Positions 17,514-27,747 of a DNA stretch of 64,000 nt are shown here, in pieces. Location: positions 434,001 through 498,000 of the forward strand of contig CAVWYT010000010.1 of the NCBI GenBank assembly GCA_963759295.1. Direction: 5' to 3'. This DNA is from WHSW01 sp963759295. Lineage in GTDB: Bacteria > Actinomycetota > Thermoleophilia > Solirubrobacterales > 70-9. Below the pieces are notes generated by a model, which was not told the DNA's origin, ran no database searches, and saw only the letters and a list, made by a program, of their open reading frames with translations. Made by a program: the position numbers and the translations under genes. Within the stretch, counting starts at the first letter, position 1, and each line of letters begins with the position of its first letter.

Positions 17514-17544
17514 TTGTCACGGAATCGATCGTGACCTACGATCG
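17514..17544 (+). promoter_or_regulatory. LysR-gene promoter overlapped by an LTTR box
   Basis: TTGTCA (17514-17519) and TACGAT (17537-17542) with a 17-base spacer form the best sigma-70-like promoter in the window, 8 bases before GTG 17551. A perfect inverted repeat, CGATCGT then 5 bases then ACGATCG (17526-17544), covers the -10. It contains ATC-N9-GAT, the T-N11-A form bound by LysR-type regulators, so autorepression is likely. Confidence 0.75.
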
Positions 17545-17550
17545 TTACCC

Positions 17551-18426
17551 GTGGAGCTTCGCCAGCTGGCCTACGCCGAGGCGGTCGCGCGTCACCGTCA
17601 TTTCACCCGCGCCGCGGAGGAGCTTCACGTCGCCCAGTCGGCGCTCTCGCACCAGATCCGCCGCCTCGAGGCTGAGCTCGGCACGGAGCTCTTCGAGCGC
17701 ACCAGCCGCCGCGTCGTCCCGACCGAGGCTGGGGAGGCGGTGGCTGCTCGCGCCCGGCGCGTGCTCGCGGAGGTCGACGGCGTGCGCGGCGAGCTCGACG
17801 AGCTGCGCGGGCTGGTCCGGGGCAGTGTCGCGATCGGCGCCCTGTTACCGGCGGGCGGGATCGAGGTGACGATGGTGCTGGCGCGCTTCACCCACGAGTT
17901 CCCCGGGATCGAGGTCCGGCTCAGGGAGGGCACCGCGGCCGACATGCTCGAGATGCTCGAGTCCGACGAGCTCGACGTCGCCTTCTCGCTCGTCGCCGGC
18001 GACGCTGCCCGAAGGGATCGACGGGTTGCGGGTCAGCGAGGAGGAGGTCGTGGTCGCGTTCCCGCCGGGCACGGCCCCGGACAAGGAGTGGATCGACGTC
18101 GACGACCTCGACGGCGTGCCGCTCGCCGTGCCGCGGTCGGGCTCGGCCAGCAAGCGCGTCACCGACGAGCTCTTCGAGCGTGCCGGCAAGAAGCTTCACG
18201 TCTCGCTCGAAAGCGGTGACCCATATCTGATCCGGTGCCTGGCCTCAGACGGGTTCGGCGCCGCCGTCCTGCCGGCGTCGATCACCCGCCGCCCGGGCCC
18301 GGCGGTCGACACCCGCCCGCTGCGCCCCGGCGTGTGCCTCCCGGTCTATCTGATCTGGCGCGAGGGCGCCACCGCTCGACGGCGGCGAACGCGTTCATCG
18401 ACTTCGTCCGCGACCGGGACGGCTGA
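17551..18426 (+). CDS. LysR family transcriptional regulator, two frameshifts
   Basis: LTTR of about 291 residues. The N-terminal helix-turn-helix is ELRQLAYAEAVARHRHFTRAAEELHVAQSALS (split across the usual positions 2-35) with QIRRLEAELGTELFERTSR. The effector domain runs from VAIGALLPAGGIEVTM. The frame breaks at about 18005 (one extra C before GAAGGGATCGAC) and again at about 18375 (one missing C in the ACCGCT run); repairing both gives a normal C-terminus ending FIDFVRDRDG. Divergent from the two GNAT genes, which it probably controls, and it has an auto-operator over its own promoter. Effector unknown. Confidence 0.85.
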
Positions 18427-18435
18427 GCGCGGCGC

Positions 18436-19032
18436 TCACCAGGCTCGCGGGTTGCCCTCCGGGATCCGGTCGCTGATGAGCGTCGCCTCGATCAGCTCGA
18501 CGGGCGGCGGGGCGGTGGTCGCCCGGTAGAGGTCGAGCTGCTCGCGTCCCAGGGCCGCGAAGGCGGCTTCGATCGCCGCCGGGTAGGTGGCGATGATCAC
18601 CGAGCCCTCGGGCGGCGATGGGGCGTGGTGCTCGGGCCGCGCGCGGTAGGCGAAGATCGCGTCGAACTCGGCCGCCCGCCGCCGGTCGGGCGGCTCGACG
18701 GCGATCGATGCGGTGACCTCGACCCGCTCGTAGCGCAGCTCGCGCACGTCGAGGCGCTCGAGCTCGGCGTCGGTGACGGCGATCAGCGCGCCGTTCGGCG
18801 GCATGGCGTCGCGATCGGGGCGCAGGTCGAGGCCGAGGCAGAAGGAGGGCAGCGAGCCGTCGAGGCGGGCGAAGGTCTTCTCGGTCGCCCGGTTGTCGCG
18901 GGCGACCGTCCATCCCCGCGCCCAGCCGCGCACACGGGCGAGCGCCGCGATCTCGACCGGCCGTCCGAGGGTGTGCGAAGCGCTCGCCGGATCGACCAGC
19001 GACGCGTAGGCGAACACCGCCAGACGAGTCAC
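18436..19032 (-). CDS. AIG2/GGCT-like gamma-glutamylcyclotransferase family protein
   Basis: A 198-residue protein opening with LAVFAYASL, the nucleotide-like YGSL loop of the gamma-glutamylcyclotransferase fold. LRPDRDAMPPNGALIAVT and LDVRELRYERV match the strand order of AIG2-like proteins. The usual catalytic Glu cannot be placed with certainty, so enzymatic activity on gamma-glutamyl peptides is only possible. GTG 19032 overlaps the addA stop codon in a GTGA arrangement, so it is the last gene of the addB-addA unit. Confidence 0.75.
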   Translation of the reverse strand: MTRLAVFAYASLVDPASASHTLGRPVEIAALARVRGWARGWTVARDNRATEKTFARLDGSLPSFCLGLDLRPDRDAMPPNGALIAVTDAELERLDVRELRYERVEVTASIAVEPPDRRRAAEFDAIFAYRARPEHHAPSPPEGSVIIATYPAAIEAAFAALGREQLDLYRATTAPPPVELIEATLISDRIPEGNPRAW

Positions 19033-22000
19033 GACCGGTCCGGCTTCCAGCGGGCGTTCGGGCACAAGCGAGCGGCGGCCGGACAGCCGAAGCAGGTCGC
19101 CGGAGAGGCCGCCTCGGTGGGCTCGAAGCGCCCGCCGCGCATCTCGTCGATCAGGCCCTCGAGCCGCTCGCGCGCGCGCACGAGCCCGGAGGCGTCGACG
19201 AGCTCGTCGATCGGCTCATCCGGCGCCTCGAGGAAGACGTGGACGACGCGCGCCCCGCCCGGGCCGGCCGCGGCGAGCGCGTAGACCTCGCGCTGCGCCC
19301 GGTAGCGGGACGCGATCTCGGCCGGCGCGCGGCCCTCGAGCGCGTCGGTCTTGTAGTCGACCACTGTCGGCGCCTCTCCCGACGGCGCCAGGAGGTCGAT
19401 CTGGCCCCTGATCACGGTGGCGTCGACGCCGATCGCGAACGGCACCTCGGCGCGAATCGCGCTGCGCTCGAGCTCGGCGCGAAGCGCCGAGTCCAGCCAC
19501 CCGTCGATCAGACCTCGGGCGCGCCGCAGCGCCGCGGCGTTGAGATCCAGGTCCTCGCGCTGAAGCAGGCGAGCGAGCGAGCTCCTCGGAGGGGCGCTCC
19601 CAGCTCCGCAGCGCGCTCCACTCGAGCGCATGATGGACGGCGTTGCCGATCCCGAGCGCAACCCCCCGCGCCGAGGAGGGCGGCGCGATCTCGTCACCGG
19701 CGCGGTCGTCGTCGACGGGCGACGCGGCACCGCTCTCGTGGGCACCGAGCACGCGCTCGACGTAGAACCGGTACCCGCAGCGCTCGTACAGCGATACCGC
19801 GGAGTAGGAGAGGTGGCCGACCGGGACCGGAGCCGGTTGCGCGGCCACGAGCGGCGGCGCCTCGGTGGCGTCCTGGAGCGGGTCGGGTTGGGGCGGCGGC
19901 TCGTGCACCCGGCGGAGCTCGGCGGCCCGCTCCGGACTCGGCTCGCTGACCCGGATTCGGAGGGTGGCGTCCGGGAGCGGCAGCGAACCGCCGATCGGCA
20001 TCGGGCCGGGAAGCCCGAGCTCGCCGTCGATCCCCGCGAGTCCGCGCTCGGCAAGCGCCGGCAGCAGGCGGCGGAGCGGGCTGTCGCCCGGCTTGAGCTC
20101 CTCGGCGGGCTCGAGATCCGCGGTCCTGAAGGCCCCGCTGAGGATCAACCGGTCGCGCGCGCGGGAGGCGGCGACGTAGACGAGGCGACAGCCCTCCTCG
20201 GCCTCGGCCTCGCTCTCCTGATCGTGGAGGTCCACCATCTCCCAGAGGCCGAGCGACCTCTTCGCCGGGAATGCGAGTCGCATCCCGAACCGGTGCTCGG
20301 CGTCGGATTCCGCGGGGCGAGGCCCGATCACGAGGTCGCCCCGCTGATGCCCGGCGTTGAGCGCACGGCCGAGGTCCGGCACCGCGACCACCGGGAACTG
20401 CAGGCCCTTCGCCGCGTGGACCGTCATCACCCGCACACCGTCATGACCCTCGGCCTGCACCGCGGCCATGCCCTCCCGCTCGTCGCGCTTCGTGCTCTCG
20501 GCCGCGAGTGCCAGAAAGCCCGCCAGATCGCGACCCTCGTTGCGCTCGTACTCGCGCGCCAGGCGCATCAGCTTGCGCACGTTGGCCATCCGCCCGACGC
20601 CGCCATCGCGGGCGATCAGACCGAGGTCGTAGCCGAAGGCGCTCATCGTCCGCTCGATCAGCTCCTCGAGCGAGAGCAACGGCGCCTCCGCGCGCAGGGT
20701 CGCGACCACGCCGCAGAACCGACGCAGCCGCTCACGGTCCTCATCGGGCACCCCGTCGAGCCAGCGTGGCTGCCAACCGGCGGGCTCCGCGCCGTCTCCG
20801 TAAGCGGCGGCGACGACGGGCCAGACGTGCCGCTTGCCGGCCTCCTCGTCCTCGGCCGCGCGGCGCAGGAGCCAGAGCGCGTCAGGGCTGACCCCGGCGG
20901 CGAACGAGGCCAGGGCACCGAACAGGTGCTCGTCGTCGAGCGGATTGGAGACGACGCCGAGCAAGCGCACCAGATCCTCGATCTGCTGCTGGGTCCAGTA
21001 GCCGCGCCCGCCGACGACGAACGGGCTCAGGCCGGCCCGGCGAAGCGCCTCCTCGTAGGCGTCGACGTGGGTGAAGGCCCGAAGCAGGACGACGATTTCC
21101 CCGCGCGCGGCCTTCCTGGCGTCGACCAGCTCGCGCAGCCGCTCGGCGACAAAGCGCGCCTCGGCCACCACCTTGGCGCTGGAGCCGCTCGGCGGCGGGT
21201 CGAGGTCGATCTCCTCAGCGTCCCACCTGCGTGCCTCACGTCCCTTGCCCTCGTCGAGCGTCAGCAGGAGCTCGACCGATCCCGAGCGCGCCTCGGCCGA
21301 ACGCCCCGCGGTCAGCTCGCCGAACCCGTCGAGCAGCGTCCGCCCCACCTGGTTGACGGCCGCGAGCACGTCGGGCAACGAGCGGAAGTTGCCGCGCAGC
21401 GGAAGCACGTCCCGAGCCTCGGAGGAGAGCGCCAGCCGCCGCTGCGCTCGAAAGACCTCGAGGTCGGCGTTGCGGAAGCGGTAGATCGACTGGTGCTCGT
21501 CGCCGACCATGAACATGCGCGTACGCTCCCCGCGCAGCGCCTCGACCAGCTCGAGCTGGGTTCGGTTGGTGTCCTGGAACTCGTCGACCATCACGTGCGC
21601 GAAGCGCTCCCGCCACGCCTGAGCGAGAGCCGGCGACCGGCGTAAGAGATCGAGCGCCCGCAACTCGAGGTCCTGGAAGTCGAGCGCCGAACGCTCCTGC
21701 TTGAGCTGCTCGTAGCGACGGTGAAACTCCTCCAGCAGGCGCTCGAGCGCGGCGCGCGAATCCGTCGCGGCGCGTGCCTCATCCGGCGTCAGCGCGCGCC
21801 GCTCCTCGCGCGATCCCGGTGAGTGAACCGGTTCGGGCACGTCGGGGAGCCGCGGCTCGGCCATCCCTTGGCTGCGCAGCCGCTCATGGGCGTCGATCGC
21901 GATCCCGGTGATCCGCCAGGGCTGGTAGGCGGCGGCCGCGTCGGCCAAGCGCTCATCGCCCGCCGCCAGCAGTCCGTCGAGCGCGGCGTCGGCGGCTCGA

Positions 22001-22493
22001 TCCCGGAGCCTCGTCGCCTCGGCGGCGTCGAGGACGCGAAAGCGCGGGTCGAGGCCCGCGGCGAGCGGGTGGGCCGCGAGCAGCCTGCGACAGAAGGCGT
22101 GAATCGTCATCACCCAGGCGCGCTCCGTCGCCCGCGCGGCGGCCTTGAGCTCCGTCGCCGCTCGACCTCGCCGTTCGCGCGAGCGCTGCTCGCGCGGCCG
22201 CCAGCCGGGCGCGAACGCGCGAGCGCATCTCTGCCGCGGCGCGCTCGGTGAAGGTGAACGCGAGGATCTGGTCGATCTCGACCCCGTCCTCGGCGACGGC
22301 GGCGCAGTAGCGCTCGACCAGCACCGTGGTCTTCCCGCTCCCGGCGCCCGGCCTCGAGGAAGGCGTCGCGTTGCCGCGCCGCGATCGCCGCCCGCTGCTC
22401 GGCGGTGCGCTCGCCCTCCTCGACCTGAGCCGATCCTTCGACGAGCTCGATCAACGAGAGCTGTCCTGCCGCCGCGCTCGGCTCCGCGCTCAT
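19029..22493 (-). CDS. addA: AddA-like UvrD helicase/PD-(D/E)XK nuclease, three frameshifts
   Basis: Helicase-nuclease subunit for double-strand-break end resection, about 1153 residues after repair. SF1A motifs in order: Q/EQRAAI, Walker A GAGSGKTT, ILAFTFTERAAAEMR, TIHAFCRRLL, Walker B VMVDEFQDTN, VGDEHQSIYRFRNAD, LRGNFRS, TVHAAKGLQFPVV and VYVAASRARDRLI. The C-terminus holds a RecB-type nuclease with GQIDLL and VVDYKTD, and a likely Fe-S cluster formed by an upstream Cys (YERCGYRF) and CFGCPAAARLC. Breaks lie at about 22350 (extra G before the P-loop), between 22140 and 22215, and near 19590; all are single insertions. ATG 22493 overlaps the addB stop (ATGA). Confidence 0.9.
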
Positions 22494-25400
22494 TCGCCCC
22501 CGCCCCCGTTGCGGTCTTGCTCGCCGACCGCTCCGACGACGCGCTCCAGCCTGCAGATCGCCTGGAACGTGCAGTACTTCGGGCACCGGTCGCCGATCGG
22601 ATCGCGATCGATCGCGCCGCGGCGCATCTTGCGGCCGCCTCGATCGCGGTCGCCTCGGCCTGATCGAGCGCCTCGCGCAGGAGCTCCGAATCGCGGCGAT
22701 CGGTGCCGACGACGTCGAGGTCGGCGAGTCGCTCCTCGCCGGCGAGCACGATCCCGCGCGGCCTTCGGTCCGCCGGCGCCCCCAGCGCTGGTAGAGGCCG
22801 GCCACCGGCTCGAGCCCGAGGATGCGCTCGGCGACGAGCATGTAGAGCTGGATCTGAAGCGTGCCGCGGTCGATGAACTCACCCGCCCTCGCCACCCTCT
22901 TGCCGGTCTTGTAGTCGCGAACGATCGCCGCCCGACGGTCGCGGGCGAGATCGATCCGGTCGATCCGGCCGCGGAGCGCGATCTCGCCCAGCTCGAGCGC
23001 GTCGCGCGTCGGAGCACCGTCGGCTTCGACGTCGTCCAGGGGCCCGAAGCCGAGTTCGAGCAGCTCGGGGTCGGGCCTGAACTCGCTCTCCGACTCGGCC
23101 TCGCCGGAGAGAAACGCCTCGACCTGGATTCGGGCTCGATCGAGCGCCGCGCGCCGCGAGCGGTTCGGCCGAGCGCGGGCACGCGCCTCGGCCTCCGCCT
23201 CGAGCAGCTCGGCGAACCGCCGTTTCCACCGGCCCAGGTCGCCCGATCGCGGAATCGAGTCCTCACCTGGCGGGTCGCGGTAGAGCTGTTCCAGTGCGCT
23301 GTGCACTACTCCGCCGAGCCACAGCGGATCGGACTCGGGCTCGAGGCGCTGCGGCGAGAGCTCGTGGTTGACGAACCAACGGTAGGAGCACTCGACCCAT
23401 CCCTCGAGGGAGTTGGCGCTGAACACCTTGCGCGCCGCCAGCTCGGAGACGACCATCGGCGCCCGCAGCGGGCCGGGCAGCAGATTCGGATCGGGCACGC
23501 CGTCGAACAGGCTCAGGGTGGCCGCTGCGCGTGTCGCGGGCACGCCCAGGCGCGCGAGCGCGCCGGCGCGGTCGAACCCCCAGCCGCCCCGCGCCAAGGC
23601 TCGCGCCAGCGTTCGTTCGGTGGTCGCCTCCTGCGGCCCGAGCACCGTCCGCTCCGGCCCCCGGCGCCGCACGAGCCGGCCGTCGGCGACGGTCGGATCG
23701 GGGGTGATCAGGTCGAGGACCTCGTCGACGAACGGCGAGCGTGCGAGCGCGGCGCCGTCCTCGTCGCTCGACTGCCAGCTCAGGTAGAGCCGCTCGGTCG
23801 GACGCGAGACGCAGGCGTGGAACAGGTAGCGCTCCTGGTCGGCCTGGTCGATGCGGCGCAGGTCGGGGTTGCCGATCTCGCGGCGCCGCTCTTCCGAGAG
23901 CAGCGGGTCGGGCGGCGCCGAGCTCGGGAACTCCCCGTCCTGCAGCGAGGCGCAGAACAGCGCCCTGGCGCGCGCCACCCGCGCGCGCGAGGGGCTGAGG
24001 ATCCTGATCCGGCCCGAGGCGGGCCCCCGCCAGTGGGGCACCGAAGCCGACTCGATCGCCTCGATCGCCTCGGCGAGGCCCGGCTGTTCGCAACCCGGCA
24101 GTGAGCCGAGCTTGGCGAGCTCATCGAGGAGCTCGGAGGCCGCGACGCTGGCGCGCAGCTCGAGCGCCGAGAACGGCGCGCCCGGCTCGCCGCGCCGGCG
24201 CCCGGCAAGCGGCGCCCGGTCGCGATGCGCGTCCTCCGCCAGCTCCCGCGCCGAGCGCGCCAGCCCGCGCAGGCGCTCGGAGTCGTCGGCGGCCTCGCGC
24301 AGGCGCTCGAGGTGGCGCGGCGGCCGGCGCCAGCCCTCGATCGCGGCGCTCACCGTCTGCGCGCTGCCGCGCCGGATGCGCCGCTCGACGCCGTCGGCGA
24401 TCGATGGCTCCAGAGCCGGGTCGGCGCGCAGGTGCGCGAGCAGGGCCTCGACCGCGCCGTCGTCGAGCCCGGCGCGGCAGAGGGCGATCAGCGAGCCGCC
24501 GACGGCGGTCGCCGCGAGTGGCAGCGACGCCTCGAGCGCGACCGGCAGCCCGAGCTCGCGCAGCACGCTCGCCAGCAGCGGGCCGGCGGCGTCGGGGTGC
24601 CGCACGACGATCGCGATCGCGTCCGGGTCGTGGCCGTCGGCGAGCAGGCGCGCGATCTCGACGCCGATCGCCTCTGCCTCACCGCGAGCCCCGGCCGACT
24701 CCAGCAGCACGAGGCCCTCGTCGGGCTCGACCGAGCGCGCGTCCGGCTCGAACAGGTTGCGATCGAGATGGCGAAGGGTCGCGCTGGCGATGTGACCGTC
24801 ATCGGGCCGCAGAACGGCCGGCGCCTCGGCCCCGAGCTCCTCGGTTAGCTGGCCGAGCAGCCGCGCGCGGACGGCCAGCGCCCGGCGGTCGGCGTAGTTG
24901 ACGGCAACCGTGACATCGCAGGCGGCCGCAAGCCCGCCGACGACCTCGAGCTGGGACCTTGTGAGCTCGTCGAAGCCGTACAGGAGCACGGGGCGCTCCC
25001 GCCAGCCGGAGGGATCGCTCCTCAGCGCCGCGATTGTCCGCTCGGCGACGATGCCCTCGTCGCCTCGACCGGCGGCGTCGCGGAGCTCGATGTAGGCGCC
25101 GTACATTGCCGCCAGCTCGCGCTCGTATCCCGGCTGGTCGAGCTCGGCTACCGAGGCGGCAAAGTCGCGGGGCGAGATCAGCGCCGCCTGGAGCTCTGAG
25201 ATCAGGGCCTCCAGCGCCGGGCCGAACCCCGGCCGAGCGGCGGAGGCGCGCAGCCGGCGCGGCCCGGCGCGCCGGACCGCGGCTCGCACGATCGCCTCGC
25301 GCTGCGGGACCGTCAGCGGCGGGGAGCTCGACCGCGAGCGCCCGCGCGACCTCGGCGGTGAGCGCGCCGAAGGTGGCGATCGAACCGCCCAGCGACGCTG

Positions 25401-25554
25401 CACCGCCGGCGCACAGCTCGCGCTCGAACGCCGCGACGTCGTCGCCGGTCGGCAGGACGAGCACCGGATCGCGCTCGAGCGCCGCCCGAAAGCGCTCGAG
25501 GATCCGCTCGGCGCGGCCCGAGTTCGGCGGTCCCACGATCAGCTCCAGGGGCAT
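22490..25554 (-). CDS. addB: AddB-like nuclease subunit, three frameshifts
   Basis: Partner subunit of the AddA-like helicase, about 1020 residues. It begins LELIVGPPNSGRAERIL, the degenerate P-loop of AddB, and lacks intact helicase motifs, as expected of the inactivated helicase subunit that scans DNA. The RecB-type nuclease domain is at the C-terminus: SLEGWVECSYRWF, GGVVHSALEQLY, RGRIDRID, IVRDYKTGKR, then CPKYCTFQAIC for an Fe-S cluster. Single-base breaks lie at about 25318 (extra C), about 22787 (missing C; repaired LYQPLGAPADRRPRG) and about 22647 (missing C). ATG 25554 follows TATGCT by six bases. AdnAB is an alternative name in mycobacteria, but both AdnAB subunits carry helicase motifs. 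Confidence 0.85.
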
Positions 25555-25560
25555 GGGCTG

Positions 25561-25566
25561 AGCATA
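25561..25566 (-). promoter_or_regulatory. -10 element TATGCT, 6 nt before ATG 25554
   Basis: Minus-strand TATGCT with a 6-base gap to the addB start; leaderless promoter candidate for the addB-addA-AIG2 unit. Confidence 0.5.
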
Positions 25567-25652
25567 GGTCGCCGCTCGGCGTGCGATCCCGGTCCGAGGG
25601 GCGTCCGCGCGGCGTCTGGGACGCCGCTCCTTCCGCGTTTCCGGCACCCGTT

Positions 25653-25678
25653 TTGACGTCCTTGGGCGCTCCTATCGT
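25653..25678 (+). promoter_or_regulatory. promoter TTGACG / TATCGT, 8 nt before ATG 25687
   Basis: TATCGT (25673-25678) lies 8 bases before the ATG, and TTGACG (25653-25658) is upstream at a short 14-base spacing. Leaderless promoter candidate. Confidence 0.45.
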
Positions 25679-25686
25679 CCACGGCG

Positions 25687-26142
25687 ATGGCACTGTGCTT
25701 CATCGATCCCGCCGACGCGATCCGCGCGATCGCCGACTCGATCGGCCGCGAGGCTCGCCGGCAGCTGCTCGGGGAGGCGGTCCGCGCCTGGGTCGACGAG
25801 ATCCCCGACGACGAGCTCGAGGCTCACTACGCGAAGGCGATCTCCGAGCTCGACGAGCACGACATCTCGATGCTCGCCGCCTGGCACGCCTCGATGGAGG
25901 TCGGCACGCCGATCCCGAATCGCGACTACTTGATGGGCGCCTTCACGTCGCTCGGCGAGCACCGCCGCGAGGCGCTGAAGCTCGCCGCCGGCTTCCGTGG
26001 CGAGGAGGCGGTCGATCGTGGCGTCACCGAGGAGCGGGCGCTGGAAACGGTGCTCGAATGGCTCTCGGGACCGCGGTTGATGGAGCTCGCGCTCGAGGCC
26101 GTCGAGCTCTACATCTGGGATCGCGCCGGCGCGGACAACTAG
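25687..26142 (+). CDS. conserved helical protein of unknown function
   Basis: A 151-residue acidic, almost wholly helical, soluble protein with no signal peptide. Regularly spaced Asp/Glu and aromatic residues (WVDEIPDDELEAHYAKAISELDEHD, read in two helices) and an internal MLAAWHASMEVG are the visible features. No family was recognised. It has its own promoter, diverges from addB, and is followed at once by a strong hairpin, so it is probably monocistronic. Confidence 0.6.
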   Translation: MALCFIDPADAIRAIADSIGREARRQLLGEAVRAWVDEIPDDELEAHYAKAISELDEHDISMLAAWHASMEVGTPIPNRDYLMGAFTSLGEHRREALKLAAGFRGEEAVDRGVTEERALETVLEWLSGPRLMELALEAVELYIWDRAGADN

Positions 26143-26159
26143 CCGGCTGCGAGCCGGCT
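26141..26159. terminator. hairpin overlapping the stop codon
   Basis: Two copies of the self-complementary AGCCGGCT separated by GCG form a perfect 8-base-pair stem that starts within TAG 26140-26142. There is no U tract, as is common for high-GC Actinobacteria. Confidence 0.5.
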
Positions 26160-26225
26160 GGCCGCTCGACCCCCGGCGCGGTCGGCATCAGCCGGCGAGA
26201 GAGGCGCGCCTGAGAGACTGGCCGT

Positions 26226-26954
26226 ATGCGCGTGCTCTCGATCAGCCATCAGCGCGACGCCGGGCCCGGCGTGTTCGCGGACGCCGTCGCCGCCGCCGGG
26301 GCCGAGCACGAGGAGTGGTTGATCGCGGAGTCCTCCGAGCCGCCCGCCGACCCGGTCGGCTACGACGCGGTGATGGTCTTCGGCGGCGCGATGAACGCCG
26401 ACCAGGAGGACTCCTACGGTTGGCTCGCGGCCGAGAAGCAGCTGCTCGCCGACCTGCTGGCTCGTCGCGTGCCGCTGCTCGGCGTCTGCCTCGGTGCTCA
26501 GCTGCTCGTTGAGGCGGCGGGCGGCGAGGCCCGCCCGGCCCGTGAACCCGAGATCGGCTGGATCGAGGTCGAGGTCACGCCCCAGGGGTCGGCCGACCCG
26601 CTGCTCGCCTCGCTCGGGCGCCGGTTCGAGGCCTTCTCCTGGCACGGCTATGAGTGCGCGCTGCCCCCCGACGCCACCGTGCTGGCGCGCAGCCCGGTGT
26701 GCGCGCAGGCCTACCGCCTGGCCGGCGCGCCCGCGTGGGGGATCCAGTTCCACGCCGAGGTCTCGCCCGCCGACGCTAGGCACTGGATCGACGACTATCG
26801 CGCCGACCCGGATGCGGTCCGGATCGGCCTCGATCCCGGGGCCCTGCGCGCCGAGACCGAGGCCAAGCTCGCCGCCCACAACGAGCTCGGGCGCGGGCTC
26901 TGCGCGCGCTTTCTCGCGGCCGCGAGCAACTCGTCGGCGACCTGGCGGTCGTGA
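26226..26954 (+). CDS. class I glutamine amidotransferase-like protein
   Basis: GMP-synthase-like GATase domain protein of 242 residues. The nucleophile elbow is LLGVCLGAQLL (Cys at about residue 89) and the catalytic His-Glu pair is in GIQFHAEVS. VMVFGGAMNADQEDSYGWL is the oxyanion-strand region. No synthetase domain is fused and no partner gene is adjacent, so it could hydrolyse a gamma-glutamyl compound or act with a distant synthetase. The last 40 residues form an extra helix with AETEAKLAAHNELG, common in this stand-alone subgroup. Confidence 0.85.
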   Translation: MRVLSISHQRDAGPGVFADAVAAAGAEHEEWLIAESSEPPADPVGYDAVMVFGGAMNADQEDSYGWLAAEKQLLADLLARRVPLLGVCLGAQLLVEAAGGEARPAREPEIGWIEVEVTPQGSADPLLASLGRRFEAFSWHGYECALPPDATVLARSPVCAQAYRLAGAPAWGIQFHAEVSPADARHWIDDYRADPDAVRIGLDPGALRAETEAKLAAHNELGRGLCARFLAAASNSSATWRS

Positions 26955-27000
26955 TCGGCGTCGGAGCCGCAACTCGACCGTCGATGCCGCGGCGGCCGCC

Positions 27001-27747
27001 CTACTCCGGGGTCACGTAGGCGCCCGAGATCCCGCCGTCGACCAGGAACGTGGAGGCGGTGACGAACGAGGAGTCGTCGGAGGCGAGGAAGAGCGCGGCG
27101 CTGGCGATCTCGCGGGCTTCGCCGAAGCGGCCCATCGGGATGTGCACCAGGCGGCGTGCCGCCCTCTCGGGGTCCTTGGCGAACAGCTCCTCGAGCAGCG
27201 GGGTGTTGACCGGACCGGGGCAGAGGGCGTTGACGCGGACGCCTCGCCGGGCGAACTCGACCCCCAGCTCCCGCGACATCGAGAGCACCGCCCCCTTGGA
27301 GGCCGTGTAGGAGATCTGCGAGACGCCGGCCCCCATCACCGCGACGAACGATGCGGTGTTGATCACCGATCCGCCGCCGGCCTCGAGCAGGTGGGGAATC
27401 CCGTGCTTGCAGCACAAGAACACGGACCGGAGGTTGACGTCCTGAACCCGCTGCCAGGCGGCGAGGTCGGTGTCGATCGCCGACCGGTCGTCGTTGGGGT
27501 TGATGCCGGCGTTGTTGAAGAGCACGTCGACGTGGCCGTAACGCTCGCGAACGCGCTCGTATACGCCGCGCACCTGCTCCTCGTCGGTGACATCGGCCTC
27601 GATCGCGAGCGCGCCCTCCGCGTCGGGCGCCAGGTCGACGCCGACCACCGTCGCGCCCTCCTGCCCGAACAGCCGCGCCGACTCTGCGCCGATCCCGCTC
27701 GCCGCGCCGGTGATCACGCACACCTTGCCATCGAGTCGCCCGGACAT
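27001..27747 (-). CDS. short-chain dehydrogenase/reductase
   Basis: NAD(P)-dependent SDR of 248 residues with the complete classical motif set: TGAASGIG for the cofactor, NNAG, the catalytic Ser in INTASF and YTASK. Asp after VVGVDLA suggests preference for NAD over NADP. The last gene of the amine-catabolism operon; its ATG overlaps the aldehyde-dehydrogenase stop by one base (TGATG). It may oxidise or reduce a hydroxy-acid or hydroxy-aldehyde intermediate, but the substrate is not determined. Confidence 0.92.
   Translation of the reverse strand: MSGRLDGKVCVITGAASGIGAESARLFGQEGATVVGVDLAPDAEGALAIEADVTDEEQVRGVYERVRERYGHVDVLFNNAGINPNDDRSAIDTDLAAWQRVQDVNLRSVFLCCKHGIPHLLEAGGGSVINTASFVAVMGAGVSQISYTASKGAVLSMSRELGVEFARRGVRVNALCPGPVNTPLLEELFAKDPERAARRLVHIPMGRFGEAREIASAALFLASDDSSFVTASTFLVDGGISGAYVTPE

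Noticed and set aside
19630..21645. Plus-strand open frame of 671 codons
   Set aside because: Antisense to addA; composition is His/Arg/Gly-rich with no domain, typical of the mirror frame of a high-GC gene. The sense strand carries all SF1 helicase motifs.
22326..24104. Plus-strand open frame of 592 codons
   Set aside because: Antisense to addB; Arg/Ala-rich without any domain.
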